Made by a program: the position numbers and the translations under genes
Notes under the pieces: generated by a model
Seen by the model: only the letters and a program-made list of their open reading frames with translations
Databases searched by the model: none
Told to the model about the DNA's origin: nothing
In this document: in pieces, positions 8,438 through 17,625 of the stretch
How the letters are laid out: the number at the start of each line of letters is the position of its first letter
How positions within the stretch are numbered: position 1 is the stretch's first letter
Source of the DNA: Granulicella sp. S190
GTDB taxonomy: Bacteria; Acidobacteriota; Terriglobia; Terriglobales; Acidobacteriaceae
NCBI RefSeq assembly: GCF_009766095.1
Contig: NZ_LMUD01000039.1
Location: 222,563-286,562 of the forward strand
DNA: 64,000 bases
Reading direction: 5' to 3'

Positions 8438-8452
8438 GCTATCTTAGATAGC
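8438..8452. promoter_or_regulatory. Perfect 7-bp-arm palindrome before the aldolase gene
   Basis: GCTATCT-T-AGATAGC at 8438-8452 is a perfect inverted repeat with a one-base centre, 23 bp upstream of the aldolase GTG. Its size and place fit a LacI- or GntR-type operator. No matching regulator lies next to it. Confidence 0.45.
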
Positions 8453-9274
8453 ATGATAACGCGCTCGCGCCAATCCTCTACTGCCAGTAGGCGATAAGCT
8501 GTCGAGCCACGCCCGAAAGATCGAACGCAACAGTCTGGGGTTGAGGCTGATTCTCTTCCGATTCTTGAGTCGCTATTATTTGGGTCGCCATCGAACGATA
8601 CCAAGTTAGACCTAACGAATGCGCATCTTCGACTTGCCGTCGGCCCAAGGCGACTTGTCACAAACCAAAGGTGCATTCAGCGTGCCAGACGCAGGTTGCT
8701 GTTCCTGAGAACACAACTTCGGCTCTAACGCTTAGCCCGACATAACGATGGTCAAGGCATCCGTCGGGTGGAACCATTCTCTCGTTGACAGATTGGCGAC
8801 GGATATCCGTCACTTGGCGGCCATCCGTCGCAAGTTGCCTCATCCTGACAGTCCGGGATTCCTCATCGAGCCACTGGATCTCGCTGCATAACCACCTGCG
8901 AACGAACGGTCACCTCATCATCCTTTCGGAGGTGGAGCAAATATTGGCGATCCTATACGGTCAAGATTGTTGCTTGTCATTCGTAGAAACTCTCGAAACC
9001 GAGGTCGTAAGCGATGTGTAGAAAGCACGACCGCTAAAGAATAGGAACTTCTCTGCTCCTCTCACCGAACGGCGTCGCAGAGAACGGCGATGTTGTCAGA
9101 TTTGTCAGTCTGCAGTAACGCTTCGACTGTCGCGCTGGAAAGCTTGACGGTGGATAGTGAATTTGTAGAGCGCTCTTCTTACCAAAGCATCATGGTGGGG
9201 CCTAGACAGCTGAGGGGATTGCTAGTTCATGACATCAGATCTTGTGCGCCACTTGTGAAAAGCACCGGTTTGTG
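8453..9274. other. Gene-poor stretch of about 820 bp
   Basis: No open frame here shows recognisable protein motifs. In other sigma54 activators of this type a GAF domain would precede the AAA+ domain, but none can be read upstream of 9275. A plus-strand frame ending at about 8890 reads RHLAAIRRKLPHPDSPGF and looks weakly coding, but it is short and unidentified. This is probably eroded sequence. Confidence 0.4.
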
Positions 9275-10351
9275 ATGAGAACAAGAGGGCACTACATAGA
9301 AGAGCAGATCCGGACTCGCCTCGGCTTCATCATTGGCGAAAGTGCATCTCTGATGAATACCCTGCACATGGTTTCGATCGTTGCACCTACTGACGCTAGC
9401 GTTCTAGTGCAAGGGGAGACAGGTACCGGAAAAAGAACTCATCGCGAAGGCCCTTCATGAGTTGAGCTCTCGTCAGAACCTTCCCTTCGTTAAGTTCAAC
9501 TGTGCCTCCATTCCTTTGGGACTTCTTGAGAGTGAGTTATTTGGACATGAGCGTGGAGCATTTACCGGGGCGACTACGCAAAAACTCGGCAGGTTTGAAC
9601 TTGCTAACAAAGGGATGCTCTTTCTCGACGAAATAGGCGATATTCCTTTGGAGCTTCAGCCCAAGTTGCTCCGGGTGCTGCAGGAGCAAGAGTTCGAACG
9701 GCTCGGAAGCAATAAGACTCACAAGGTCGACGTGCGCGTGGTCGCAGCTACAAATCGCGATCTCGCCGGGATGGTTCAACAGAAGTCCTTTCGCGAAGAT
9801 CTCTTCTATCGGCTCAATGTATTTCCGATTTGCATACCTGCCTTACGTCATCGCACGCAAGACATACTTGAGCTCGCTTGGCATTTTTGCGTCACATTTT
9901 GCGTCTCGCATGAACAAATGCATTCGAGAGATGCCGCAAAGCACGCACACCGCACTCATTCACTATCCATGGCCGGCCAATGTCCGGGAACTGCGGAATT
10001 TTATCGAGCGGTCCGTGATCCTATCTCCACAGTCGGTGCTGATGGCACCGATTCACGAACTGGAGGCTCGACCGAGCATACGTGCGTCGCGGATACCGAT
10101 GGGAACGCTGGACGAAGTAAAGCGCGAGCATATCCTTCGAGCACTGCAAGCCAGCGGATGGATTGTCGGTGGCCCTAATGGTGCGGCCGAGCTTCTCGGA
10201 GTCAAGCGAACCTCTCTCTATAAAGATGCAAAGACTGAATATTCAGAGACCCACCCTGGTCTCCAGTGATGAGGTCGACGGATTGGCGCAACCTCTGTAC
10301 TCTCCAGTGCGCTCATTCGTTTTGAACGGAGAGCAGCCCACTTTCAACTGA
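9275..10351 (+). pseudogene. Sigma54-dependent activator (NtrC/FhlA family), three single-base insertions
   Basis: Three successive frames together encode the AAA+ and HTH parts of a bacterial enhancer-binding protein. Visible motifs are Walker A GETGTGK, the sigma54-contact loop [15 protein letters not shown], Walker [10 protein letters not shown], the sensor region [27 protein letters not shown], and a Fis-type HTH ending [17 protein letters not shown]. The frame shifts by +1 at an A5 run (9430-9434), a T5 run (about 9883-9887) and an A3 run (10222-10224). Removing one base at each restores a continuous protein ending at 10351. The N-terminal sensory domain is missing. Either it is a pseudogene or these are homopolymer sequencing errors. 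Confidence 0.75.
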
Positions 10352-10595
10352 GATCAACTCGTCCTGCTATCCCCGTTTATGAACTACCCACATGGGACCA
10401 AGCGAAGATACCGACTTATCGCCTGGTGACTGGGCAATCCGAGTCCAGAACTCTCAGCTTGTGGAAGGATGAATTGAATTTTGCAACCTAGGAGGAGGCG
10501 GGAGGTGTCCTTCTTGCCGTTAGAGGGATGCCCTAGGTATCGTGATAAAGGCGCGGCTAAAGCAGACGCCTCTTCATTTAGGGAGCTATTGACAC

Positions 10596-12350
10596 ATGGA
10601 AGCCACAAACAAAGACGCCAACGAAATGCTACCCACTCAATCGATAGAGGCGAGTTCTCTCGAGGGGATAACGGCTGATTTTCGGCGCGATCTTGCCTTT
10701 CCGAAACTGACCGAAGAGATGGTCCAAAGGCTGAAGCACTACGGTCGCGAGGAAGCGGTTCCTGCGAACGTGATCCTGTACACCCACGGTGACTCGCAAA
10801 TTGATATGTTCGTCATCCTGGAAGGGGGCATCGATGTATTATTGCCGGCTTTGAGTGGGGGGACAAAGATCTTCGCGCGTCATCGTAAATTCGACTTCAG
10901 TGGAGAGTTCAATCTTCTTAATTCTCAAAAAGCCGTTGTCGAAGCTCGAACTATCTGTGACAGCCATCTCTTACGGATATCACGCAAGGAGTTCCAGCAT
11001 TTGATGCGCGCGGAGGGAGACATCGCGAATCTCGTAATCCAAGCAACGATATGGCGTCGTATCGGGATTTTTGGTGAAGCATCGAGTGGAGTAGTGCTCC
11101 GGGGGAAAAGAGGGGATGCGGAGTTGATTCGTCTGCAACGCTTCTTCGTTCGTAACAGCTATCCCCACAGGATTGTCGAAGTGGCTCCCGAAGCGGAGAG
11201 TGGATCCGTAAGCGATTCGATGTTACCGGCCGTTATTCTGCCCGGCGGCCGCGTCGTCGCTCACCCGAGTATTACGGAGCTCGCGGATGAATTGGGCATC
11301 ACGGAGCTGCCAGATTCGGAGATGACCTATGATGTGGCTGTCGTCGGGGCTGGTCCGTCGGGGCTTGCCTCAGCCGTCTATGCCGCTTCTGAAGGCCTTT
11401 GCGCCATCGTGATTGAGGGGACTGCTCCCGGAGGCCAAGCGGGCACGAGCTCTAAGATTGAAAATTACTTGGGTTTTCCGACCGGGGTTTCCGGTCAGCA
11501 ACTCGCGAGTCGCGCGCAATTGCAGGCTCTGAAGTTCGGAGTCCATTTCGCAATCTCTCGAGATACAGTCACGGCTGAGCAGATTGATGGAGTACATAAA
11601 CTCACTCTCGCAGGCGGTATTCAGGTGTGCGCTCGTTCGGTCGTGGTGGCCTCGGGCGCACAGTACCGCAAGCTCTCCGTTGAGAACTATGAGCAATTTG
11701 AGAACCGTGGTCTTTATTACGCGGCCACCGCCATGGAATCGTTGCTCTGTCGTGAGCGAGAGGTCATCGTCGTAGGGGGTGGTAACTCCGCGGGGCAAGC
11801 AGCTGTCTTTCTATCTGGCATCGCCAAACACGTTTATCACATCGTCCGCGGTGGCTCACTCGCGAGTACCATGTCGCAATATTTGATCTCTCGAATCGAG
11901 AGTTCGTCCCGCATCACACTCTGCACCGATTCCGAGATCGAGAAACTCGAGGGGGACCCTTCCCTCGAATGCGTTACCTGGACCAATCGTAGGACAGGTG
12001 AGACGACGGTAAAGCCGATCGGCAGCGTCTTCGTCATGATCGGTGCTCAACCAAATTCAGGTTGGCTCTTCGGTACAGTTAAGCTCGATAAAAAGGGGTT
12101 CATCCTCACCGGACATCCACATGGCTTTGAGACCACGCCATACGCGACGAGCGTTCCCGGCATGTTCGCGGTAGGGGATGTACGCGCTAACTCGGTCAAG
12201 CGCATTGCCTCTGCGGTGGGCGAAGGCTCCGTAGTGATTTCAGATGTCCATCGTTATCTTGCCGACCATCGCAACAGCTTTTCGGCTCAGCCGAACTCTG
12301 CGCTCGCCGCGCTACGAGCGGTACGTGGACAGGGAGAGCAACAGGCGTGA
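10596..12350 (+). CDS. Cyclic-nucleotide-binding domain / thioredoxin-reductase-like flavoprotein fusion
   Basis: The 584-residue protein starts at ATG 10596. Residues 30-155 are a CRP-type cNMP-binding domain (ILYTHGDSQIDMFVILEGG; FSGEFNLL). Residues 165-235 resemble a glutaredoxin/thioredoxin fold without its CxxC. Residues 245-560 are a thioredoxin-reductase-like FAD/NADPH module: GAGPSGLASAVYA (251-263), APGGQAGTSSKIENYLGFP, NADPH loop GGGNSAGQAA (394-403) and FAVGDVRANSVKRIASAVGEG. The redox CxxC of true thioredoxin reductase is replaced by ATAMES, so disulfide transfer to thioredoxin is unlikely. The family is known from genome surveys but its electron acceptor is not. It lies downstream of the broken sigma54 activator on the same strand. 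Confidence 0.88.
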   Translation: MEATNKDANEMLPTQSIEASSLEGITADFRRDLAFPKLTEEMVQRLKHYGREEAVPANVILYTHGDSQIDMFVILEGGIDVLLPALSGGTKIFARHRKFDFSGEFNLLNSQKAVVEARTICDSHLLRISRKEFQHLMRAEGDIANLVIQATIWRRIGIFGEASSGVVLRGKRGDAELIRLQRFFVRNSYPHRIVEVAPEAESGSVSDSMLPAVILPGGRVVAHPSITELADELGITELPDSEMTYDVAVVGAGPSGLASAVYAASEGLCAIVIEGTAPGGQAGTSSKIENYLGFPTGVSGQQLASRAQLQALKFGVHFAISRDTVTAEQIDGVHKLTLAGGIQVCARSVVVASGAQYRKLSVENYEQFENRGLYYAATAMESLLCREREVIVVGGGNSAGQAAVFLSGIAKHVYHIVRGGSLASTMSQYLISRIESSSRITLCTDSEIEKLEGDPSLECVTWTNRRTGETTVKPIGSVFVMIGAQPNSGWLFGTVKLDKKGFILTGHPHGFETTPYATSVPGMFAVGDVRANSVKRIASAVGEGSVVISDVHRYLADHRNSFSAQPNSALAALRAVRGQGEQQA

Positions 12351-12437
12351 ATGCTCACTTGGGGCTCTCCTCTTCAGGAAGCTGTGCGAGCACTCGCGCC
12401 GTTAGTTGCTCCCGTCCGGCGTGGACAGTGAGATGCT

Positions 12438-13760
12438 CTAGAGGCGAAGTAACCAGCCGGCAAGTCCCAATCCGATGCCCAGCGCAATGACAATACCCAC
12501 CTTTATCTTGAGCCTTCCAAGTAGATAGAGCGACAAGCCCGTCGCCGCGAGGGCGATCCCGTCGACCCCTGCAAAGGTAGATCGTCCTGATGGAAGCAGA
12601 ATGCCACGAGCGAGAAACGTGGCGAGATCGATCATCGCGGCGAATACGACGGCGATGACAAGGCTCAGAACAGCTTTGATGCTCCGGCTCTCTTGCGTCC
12701 ACGCGACAAAAGGAGTGCCAACGAACACGAACAGAAAACATGGCAGAAAGGTGTAGAGAGTCGTCAGGAGGAGAGCCAACGTTCCCATGACGATCGAACC
12801 ATGGAAGTGGTGAAAGCCAGCCATGAACCCAACGAAGGCTACGACGATAATCAGTGGGCCCGGTGTCGTCTCCGCGAGAGCAAAACCATCGAGCATCTGT
12901 TGTTGACTCAGCCAATGATACTTAGTGACAGCCGCGAGGGCTACGTAAGGAATGATGGTGTAGGAGCCACCTACTGTCACGAACGCAGTACGCGTAAAGA
13001 AGAGACCGAGTTGGGTCCAAAAAGGAAAGTCCTGGCTGGAAAGGTATAGCGCCAGCAACGGGATAAGCCATATCCCCAATCCCGTAATGGTGATCTTTGC
13101 AAATGATTTGAGAGCTTGCGTCCTCATCTCTCGATTTGCATCCAAGTTGACGCGGCGCGGCGCAGTGGGTACTGACGATGCTGAATCTCTGCGGAACCTC
13201 GACAGAATCAATCCGAAAGCAACCGCTACCACCATCACGACGGGCACCGAAACATGCAACCAGAACATTGCTGTAAAGGCTCCGCAGGCGACGATCCACT
13301 CTATGGGCTTAGTCAACGAGCGTCTTGCAAGCCTCGTCAATGCGAGTAGGATAAGAGCCAGTACGGTCGGCCTTAAACCACCGAAAATAGCGATGATCCA
13401 AGGTCGGTTTCCCAATAGGGCGTACACGATGCTCAGAGCCAACAGCACAAACATAGATGGAAGAACAAACAAGGTACCAGCGACAATGCCCCCCTTGGCG
13501 CCGTTCAGTTTCCACCCGAGGTAGATGGCAAGCTGTTGGGCTTCCGGGCCGGGAAGAATCATGCAATGAGCCAGCGCATGAAAGAACGTTTCGTTATCGA
13601 TCCATCTTCTACGTTCGACGAGACCATCATGCATAAGGGCAATATGTGCTGCCGTCCCGCCGAAACTGATCCAGCCAAGCCGAAACCAAAAACGGACCGC
13701 CTCCGAAAACCCTGGGGCGCAGGGAGATTCATTTTGAATCTGAGTTTTTTCTGTAACCAC
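12438..13760 (-). CDS. chrA: Chromate transporter ChrA, two-domain
   Basis: The 440-residue inner-membrane protein of the CHR superfamily has the usual length for the long, two-domain form. The first half contains FGGTAAHIALMHDGLVERRR and HCMILPGPEAQQLAIYLGW; the second half repeats the pattern as FVTVGGSYTIIPYVA and FALAETTPGPLIIVVAFVGF. ChrA proteins export chromate, probably by a chemiosmotic antiport, although many relatives have untested substrates. Its start at 13760 is three bases from a 22-bp near-palindrome also found before the GntR gene at 15049, so repression by that regulator is likely. The DoxX gene diverges from the same intergenic region. Confidence 0.9.
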   Translation of the reverse strand: MVTEKTQIQNESPCAPGFSEAVRFWFRLGWISFGGTAAHIALMHDGLVERRRWIDNETFFHALAHCMILPGPEAQQLAIYLGWKLNGAKGGIVAGTLFVLPSMFVLLALSIVYALLGNRPWIIAIFGGLRPTVLALILLALTRLARRSLTKPIEWIVACGAFTAMFWLHVSVPVVMVVAVAFGLILSRFRRDSASSVPTAPRRVNLDANREMRTQALKSFAKITITGLGIWLIPLLALYLSSQDFPFWTQLGLFFTRTAFVTVGGSYTIIPYVALAAVTKYHWLSQQQMLDGFALAETTPGPLIIVVAFVGFMAGFHHFHGSIVMGTLALLLTTLYTFLPCFLFVFVGTPFVAWTQESRSIKAVLSLVIAVVFAAMIDLATFLARGILLPSGRSTFAGVDGIALAATGLSLYLLGRLKIKVGIVIALGIGLGLAGWLLRL

Positions 13761-13763
13761 ATA

Positions 13764-13785
13764 GACATTATAACGTCATATTGTC
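13764..13785. promoter_or_regulatory. Candidate GntR operator between chrA and doxX
   Basis: A 22-bp near-palindrome centred on ACGT with nine of eleven base pairs matching; its outer arms are GACA and TGTC. Its left half (ACATTATAACGTC) matches 11 of 13 positions of the sequence directly before the GntR start (ACAATATAACGTC, 15054-15066). It overlaps the probable chrA promoter and lies 44 bp before doxX. Confidence 0.6.
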
Positions 13786-13829
13786 AGTGGTCATTTACAT
13801 AATCTGAGGAGATCGCAGGAGACCGAGTG

Positions 13830-14318
13830 ATGAGCCAAGACACGAAGTGGTGGATGCGGATACGGAGAATTTCGAAGAAGTATGCTCTTGTTCCCCTTCG
13901 ATTGATGGTGGGATATGGTTTTCTGGCGCATGGATTGGCCAAATGGAACAAGGGGCCAGAGGCATTCGCCGCGATCTTGCAGGTGCTCCATGTTCCTGCG
14001 CCTCATATGATGGCCTGGCTCACGATCTTTACAGAGATCGTCGGCGGGCTTGCGATCCTCGGTGGTGCTTTCGTGTCCTGGGTGAGCCTTCCCGCGATCA
14101 CGTTGCTGATTGTCGCGATACTAACGGTCCATCTCCCTTATGGATTCAGCTCCATCAAGTTGATGCGTGTTGTTGATGGGCGCGCACAGTTTGGGCCACC
14201 AGGCTACGAGTGCGATCTGCTCTATATCGCATGCATTCTGACCCTTCTACTGTCTGATCCCAGCCCTTGGTCGGTCGATGCTTACCGCCTTCGCAAAGAG
14301 GGCGAGACTTTGGATTGA
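13830..14318 (+). CDS. DoxX family membrane protein
   Basis: The 162-residue protein starts at ATG 13830, seven bases after AGGAG; a GTG one codon earlier is also possible. It has four hydrophobic segments and typical DoxX-family sequence RLMVGYGFLAHGLAKWNKGPEAFAAIL followed by a second helix with EIVGGLAILGG (the long stretch is at about residues 25-50). DoxX-like proteins are small integral membrane proteins whose role is uncertain; some sit in redox or sulfur complexes. It diverges from chrA across a shared operator and its 3' end overlaps the convergent GntR gene by 37 bp, so the three genes form one regulated unit. Confidence 0.87.
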   Translation: MSQDTKWWMRIRRISKKYALVPLRLMVGYGFLAHGLAKWNKGPEAFAAILQVLHVPAPHMMAWLTIFTEIVGGLAILGGAFVSWVSLPAITLLIVAILTVHLPYGFSSIKLMRVVDGRAQFGPPGYECDLLYIACILTLLLSDPSPWSVDAYRLRKEGETLD

Positions 14319-15049
14319 GGAGCTTCTCCCTTCTTCTGCCGCCCCAACCGGGTGACAAACCGAATGAGATCTCCTCTGTAAGAGAGCATCTCGTAGTCGA
14401 CTGGCCTGCCCTTCGTTGTGAACGAGGTTCTTTCGATACGGAAGATGGGGGCCCCTTCTGGAATTCCGAGGGCATCGGCCACATAGGCCGACGCCGCTGC
14501 GGCTTCCAGGCTGTATTCGGCCTCGATAAGGGGTACACCATATTTTTCTTCAAGCAGTGTGAAGATAGGCATGACCCGAAGATCGTTGCGAACGATCTCT
14601 TTACCAATTTCGAGTGGAAGATAGGTTTCGTCGACTGACATCGGGACGGAGTCGGCCAGGCGGACGCGTTCGATTCGCATCACGCGTGTTCCTTTGCTGA
14701 TACCGAGATGCTCCGCCACGCGTTTGCTTGCCGCCACAATGCCCTGGGTGACGACACGAGCGGAAGCCTTGCGTCCGTGGCTGTGCATGTCTTCCACAAA
14801 CCCGGTCAATTTGGTTAGCTCTTGCGAGATCTTCGGTGCAAGCACAAATGTGCCGCGGCCACGCTGAATCTCAACAATTCCACGTTGGATAAGGTTTTGT
14901 ACGGCGCGCCGGACGGTAATCCGACTAACACCAAAGCGAGCCAGCAACTCGTCTTCCGACGGAAGCCGATCACCGGGTTGATGGTCTCCTCGTGCAATCT
15001 CGGATGCCAGAACCTCTTCGATCTTTCCGTAGAGCGGAACTTCAGCCAT
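14282..15049 (-). CDS. GntR family (HutC type) transcriptional regulator with UTRA domain
   Basis: The protein has 255 residues from ATG 15049 or 257 from GTG 15055. The N-terminal winged helix-turn-helix includes EDELLARFGVSRITVRRAV and RGIVEIQRGRGTFV, and residues 95-240 form a UTRA ligand-binding domain (RIERVRLADSVPMSVDETYL, FRIERTSF). HutC-type regulators are released from DNA by a small metabolite. Sequence resembling the chrA/doxX operator abuts its own start, so autoregulation is likely. A TATATT box lies six bases before the ATG and no ribosome site is visible, so the mRNA may be leaderless. The effector is unknown. Confidence 0.9.
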   Translation of the reverse strand: MAEVPLYGKIEEVLASEIARGDHQPGDRLPSEDELLARFGVSRITVRRAVQNLIQRGIVEIQRGRGTFVLAPKISQELTKLTGFVEDMHSHGRKASARVVTQGIVAASKRVAEHLGISKGTRVMRIERVRLADSVPMSVDETYLPLEIGKEIVRNDLRVMPIFTLLEEKYGVPLIEAEYSLEAAAASAYVADALGIPEGAPIFRIERTSFTTKGRPVDYEMLSYRGDLIRFVTRLGRQKKGEAPQSKVSPSLRRR

Positions 15050-15050
15050 A

Positions 15051-15070
15051 GACACAATATAACGTCGTTC
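15051..15070. promoter_or_regulatory. Candidate GntR autoregulatory operator / leaderless promoter
   Basis: ACAATATAACGTC at 15054-15066 matches 11 of 13 bases of the left half of the chrA/doxX operator. It abuts the GntR start and, on the minus strand, contains TATATT spaced like a -10 box for transcription starting at or next to the start codon. Confidence 0.5.
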
Positions 15071-15348
15071 TGCCGCTCAGTTCTTGGGACCGTATGTTGT
15101 CCCCTGCGCCGACGACCCGGACGAGAAGTGGGCTTTCAGCCGTTTTTCTCATAGATGGTTGGCTCTGTGCAGTCTTCGCGCGGATAACACGGCTCACCAG
15201 ATAACTTGCATCTTAACGGAAGGACAAACAATAGTCATAGATTCGCGCTCCTTGGAAAGGAGCTCTGCAAAAAGATACCGCTTGTCTGGATGACCGTTTC
15301 ACAGCTTCGCTTGCAGGATTGTCTGCAGGGGGAAGCTACACCAAGTGA

Positions 15349-16164
15349 CTAGCGGACCTCTGCGTTACTCACTTTGACGACTTGCTCAACCTGCGGAGTC
15401 ACCATGCTGCTGGTGTCTTTCATCGCGGCGATGGCCTTATCATATCGGCCGGCCAAGAAGTTCCCACGAATGCGGGCCATATCCTCCAGCATCTTGATGC
15501 CATCTCTTAGATAGCTCATACGACTGCGTTCGTCGTGTCCCCATGTAACAGGGACCTCGCAGATGACATAATCCAACTTGCGTGCGATGAAGAGTATCTC
15601 CGGATCGAAGCCCCATCTTTCGATCGTCTGCAGGCGAAAGATCACCTGGGCCGCTGAGCGCTTGAAAGCCTTAAAGCCGCACTGAGTATCTTTGAAGGGC
15701 AGTCCCATGACGACCCGGGTCACCCAGTTGAAGCACCGGCCGAAAAACTGGCGGTAAAGTGGCTGATGGATCGTCTGGCGCGTGCGGTCCATCCAGCGGG
15801 AGCCGATCGCCACATCTGCCCCATCGTTCAAAGCAGCGATAAGGCGCTCCGCCTCTTCCATCGGAGACGAAAGGTCCGCGTCCGTGAACATGACGATCTC
15901 GCCCGCAGCCTGCAGCAGGCCATTGCGTACGGAGTAGCCTTTGCCACGGTTGCCGGGGTTCTTCACCAGATGAAGCCGCGGATGCTTCGTCATCCAGCGC
16001 TGAACAATGGTCGCGGTATCGTCGGTCGAGCCATCATCGACAACCAGCACCTCGGCGTCCCAACCCCGCTCCTCGACACACGACAAGACGCGATCCAGCG
16101 CATGCTCAATTCGGGCGCTCTCGTTATACGCCGGTATTACGATACTCAAATGTGGATGTGCCAT
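15349..16164 (-). CDS. Family 2 glycosyltransferase, dolichyl-phosphate-glucosyltransferase-like
   Basis: The 271-residue protein is taken from ATG 16164; a TTG four codons upstream is possible. It has a GT-A fold with LSIVIPAYNESARI, VLVVDDGSTDDTA and the metal-binding FTDADLSSP, and KDTQCGFKAFKRSAAQ, which marks the DPG/DPM synthase subgroup. Such enzymes transfer glucose or mannose from a nucleotide sugar to a polyprenyl-phosphate carrier on the inner face of the membrane. No clear C-terminal membrane helices are present, so it is probably peripheral. No other glycan gene is adjacent. About 300 bp between it and the GntR gene hold no recognisable feature. Confidence 0.88.
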   Translation of the reverse strand: MAHPHLSIVIPAYNESARIEHALDRVLSCVEERGWDAEVLVVDDGSTDDTATIVQRWMTKHPRLHLVKNPGNRGKGYSVRNGLLQAAGEIVMFTDADLSSPMEEAERLIAALNDGADVAIGSRWMDRTRQTIHQPLYRQFFGRCFNWVTRVVMGLPFKDTQCGFKAFKRSAAQVIFRLQTIERWGFDPEILFIARKLDYVICEVPVTWGHDERSRMSYLRDGIKMLEDMARIRGNFLAGRYDKAIAAMKDTSSMVTPQVEQVVKVSNAEVR

Positions 16165-16360
16165 AACGATTGCCAAACTTTCAGGCTGCTGATTCCAAGG
16201 GGACGGGAGTGATGGTACCGCGATTTATCATACTGCAACGTTTGACGTATGACGTGCCTCGTTTGGCGCAATTTTTCACCTTTCACACATATTTCCACGC
16301 TTAGCTCGACCAGTGGCGTTGCCGCGCACTCCACCGCGACTCCCTGCTAAACTCCACAGC

Positions 16361-17374
16361 ATGCCGGAAGACTTTTCTACACCACCGCCGCCACCCCCAC
16401 CCCCAGCCTCTCCGTACACACAAGCCCCAGCCTACCCCTATCCCCAGAGGTACGGCTTCCCTCCACCGCGTAGCCGGTCCGCGTGGTTCTACATCGCAAT
16501 CATCGCCGGCTCACTGGCGGCAGTCTTCCTACTCGTCACTGGCATGGTTTGGCTCACCATGCGTTCGGTCGGCGGAAACTCAGGCGGGCTTGGACTGAAC
16601 TCCGACAGTATCGCGGTGATCGACATCGCCGGTCCCATCCTGTCTCCTGAGACCATCGATGCGCAGCTCCGCAAGTTCGGCGAAGATTCATCCGTGAAGG
16701 CGATCGTCCTGCACATTAACTCCCCCGGTGGAGGCGCTGCAGCCTCGCAGGAGATCTATCATGAGGTGCTCCGGGTAAGGCAGGAAAACCACAAGAAGAT
16801 CGTAGCCTCCATCGAATCCGTTGGCGCCTCGGGCGCATACTACATCGCCAGTGGATGCGACAAAATCTACGCAAACGATGCTTCGGTGGTCGGCTCCATC
16901 GGCGTGATCATGGAGTGGACCAACTACGGCGACCTGCTCCGCTGGGCTAAGCTCAAGAGCGTCGTTATCCACGCCGGAGAGCTGAAAGACGCCGGAGACC
17001 CCAGCCGCGATCTGACGCCAAAAGAGGAAGCTTATTTCCAGTCTCTGGTCGACAACATGTACACACAATTTGTGCACGACGTTGCAACAGGCCGTCACAC
17101 CTCGGAGGACAAGATCAGGCCGCTGGCGACAGGTCAGGTTTGGACCGGGCAACAGTCTCTTCCCCTCGGTTTGATCGATAAGGTCGGCGGCTACCGGGTG
17201 GCTCTTGTCGAAACTGCCAGGGAGGCGGGAATCTCTGGAGAACCGAACGTGGTTCGCACGGCAAAAAATAAGCGCGGGCTGTTTGCTCTACTGACCGATG
17301 ACGGGGAAGACCTGTTTCCAAACCCAAGCCAGCTCTTGAACCGCGCCCCGGGTTTCTACTTCATGTGGAAGTAA
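16361..17374 (+). CDS. sppA: Signal peptide peptidase SppA (protease IV type)
   Basis: The 337-residue protein is taken from ATG 16361; an upstream GTG at 16313 would add 16 residues without membrane character. A proline-rich cytoplasmic head (PPPPPPPPASP) precedes one transmembrane helix (about 48-70), then an S49 peptidase domain. Catalytic Ser157 in SVGASGAYYIASG and Lys209 in GELKDAG are 52 residues apart, the same spacing as in Bacillus SppA (Ser147/Lys199). It cuts up leftover signal peptides in or at the membrane. At this length it is the short single-domain form that works as an octamer. An intrinsic terminator follows at 17424. Confidence 0.93.
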   Translation: MPEDFSTPPPPPPPPASPYTQAPAYPYPQRYGFPPPRSRSAWFYIAIIAGSLAAVFLLVTGMVWLTMRSVGGNSGGLGLNSDSIAVIDIAGPILSPETIDAQLRKFGEDSSVKAIVLHINSPGGGAAASQEIYHEVLRVRQENHKKIVASIESVGASGAYYIASGCDKIYANDASVVGSIGVIMEWTNYGDLLRWAKLKSVVIHAGELKDAGDPSRDLTPKEEAYFQSLVDNMYTQFVHDVATGRHTSEDKIRPLATGQVWTGQQSLPLGLIDKVGGYRVALVETAREAGISGEPNVVRTAKNKRGLFALLTDDGEDLFPNPSQLLNRAPGFYFMWK

Positions 17375-17423
17375 CGCACAGTCCTTCAACCTTTACCCGG
17401 CTCCGCCGATCATCCGCACCTTC

Positions 17424-17453
17424 AAAGAGCCCCGAAAAAGTGGGGCTCTTTTT
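17424..17453 (+). terminator. Intrinsic terminator after sppA
   Basis: AAAGAGCCCC (17424-17433) pairs perfectly with GGGGCTCTTT (17442-17451), with an 8-base loop, and the T-run reaches 17453. Confidence 0.9.
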
Positions 17454-17625
17454 ACGTCCCATCCGACCAAACAGAGCTTTTGCGCATCCTAGAATTTAGC
17501 TTTATTGTGTTCATTCTTTTGATTTCTTTCCCAACCTTTTCGCCCCCATCCCGTCTACAATCAACAAGAACGGATTGTTTCATCACGGCCCCTATCGCCC
17601 TCCCCAAGTACGAAAGGAACCCACT

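Noticed and set aside
8785..9021. Open frame upstream of the sigma54 activator as its sensory domain
   Set aside because: No GAF, PAS or receiver motif can be read, and it is not in a frame that joins the AAA+ part without further shifts.
12355..12915. Minus-strand frame overlapping the 3' part of chrA
   Set aside because: Mostly a shadow of chrA. Its last 25 residues lie beyond chrA and look mildly coding, but no family or start could be supported.
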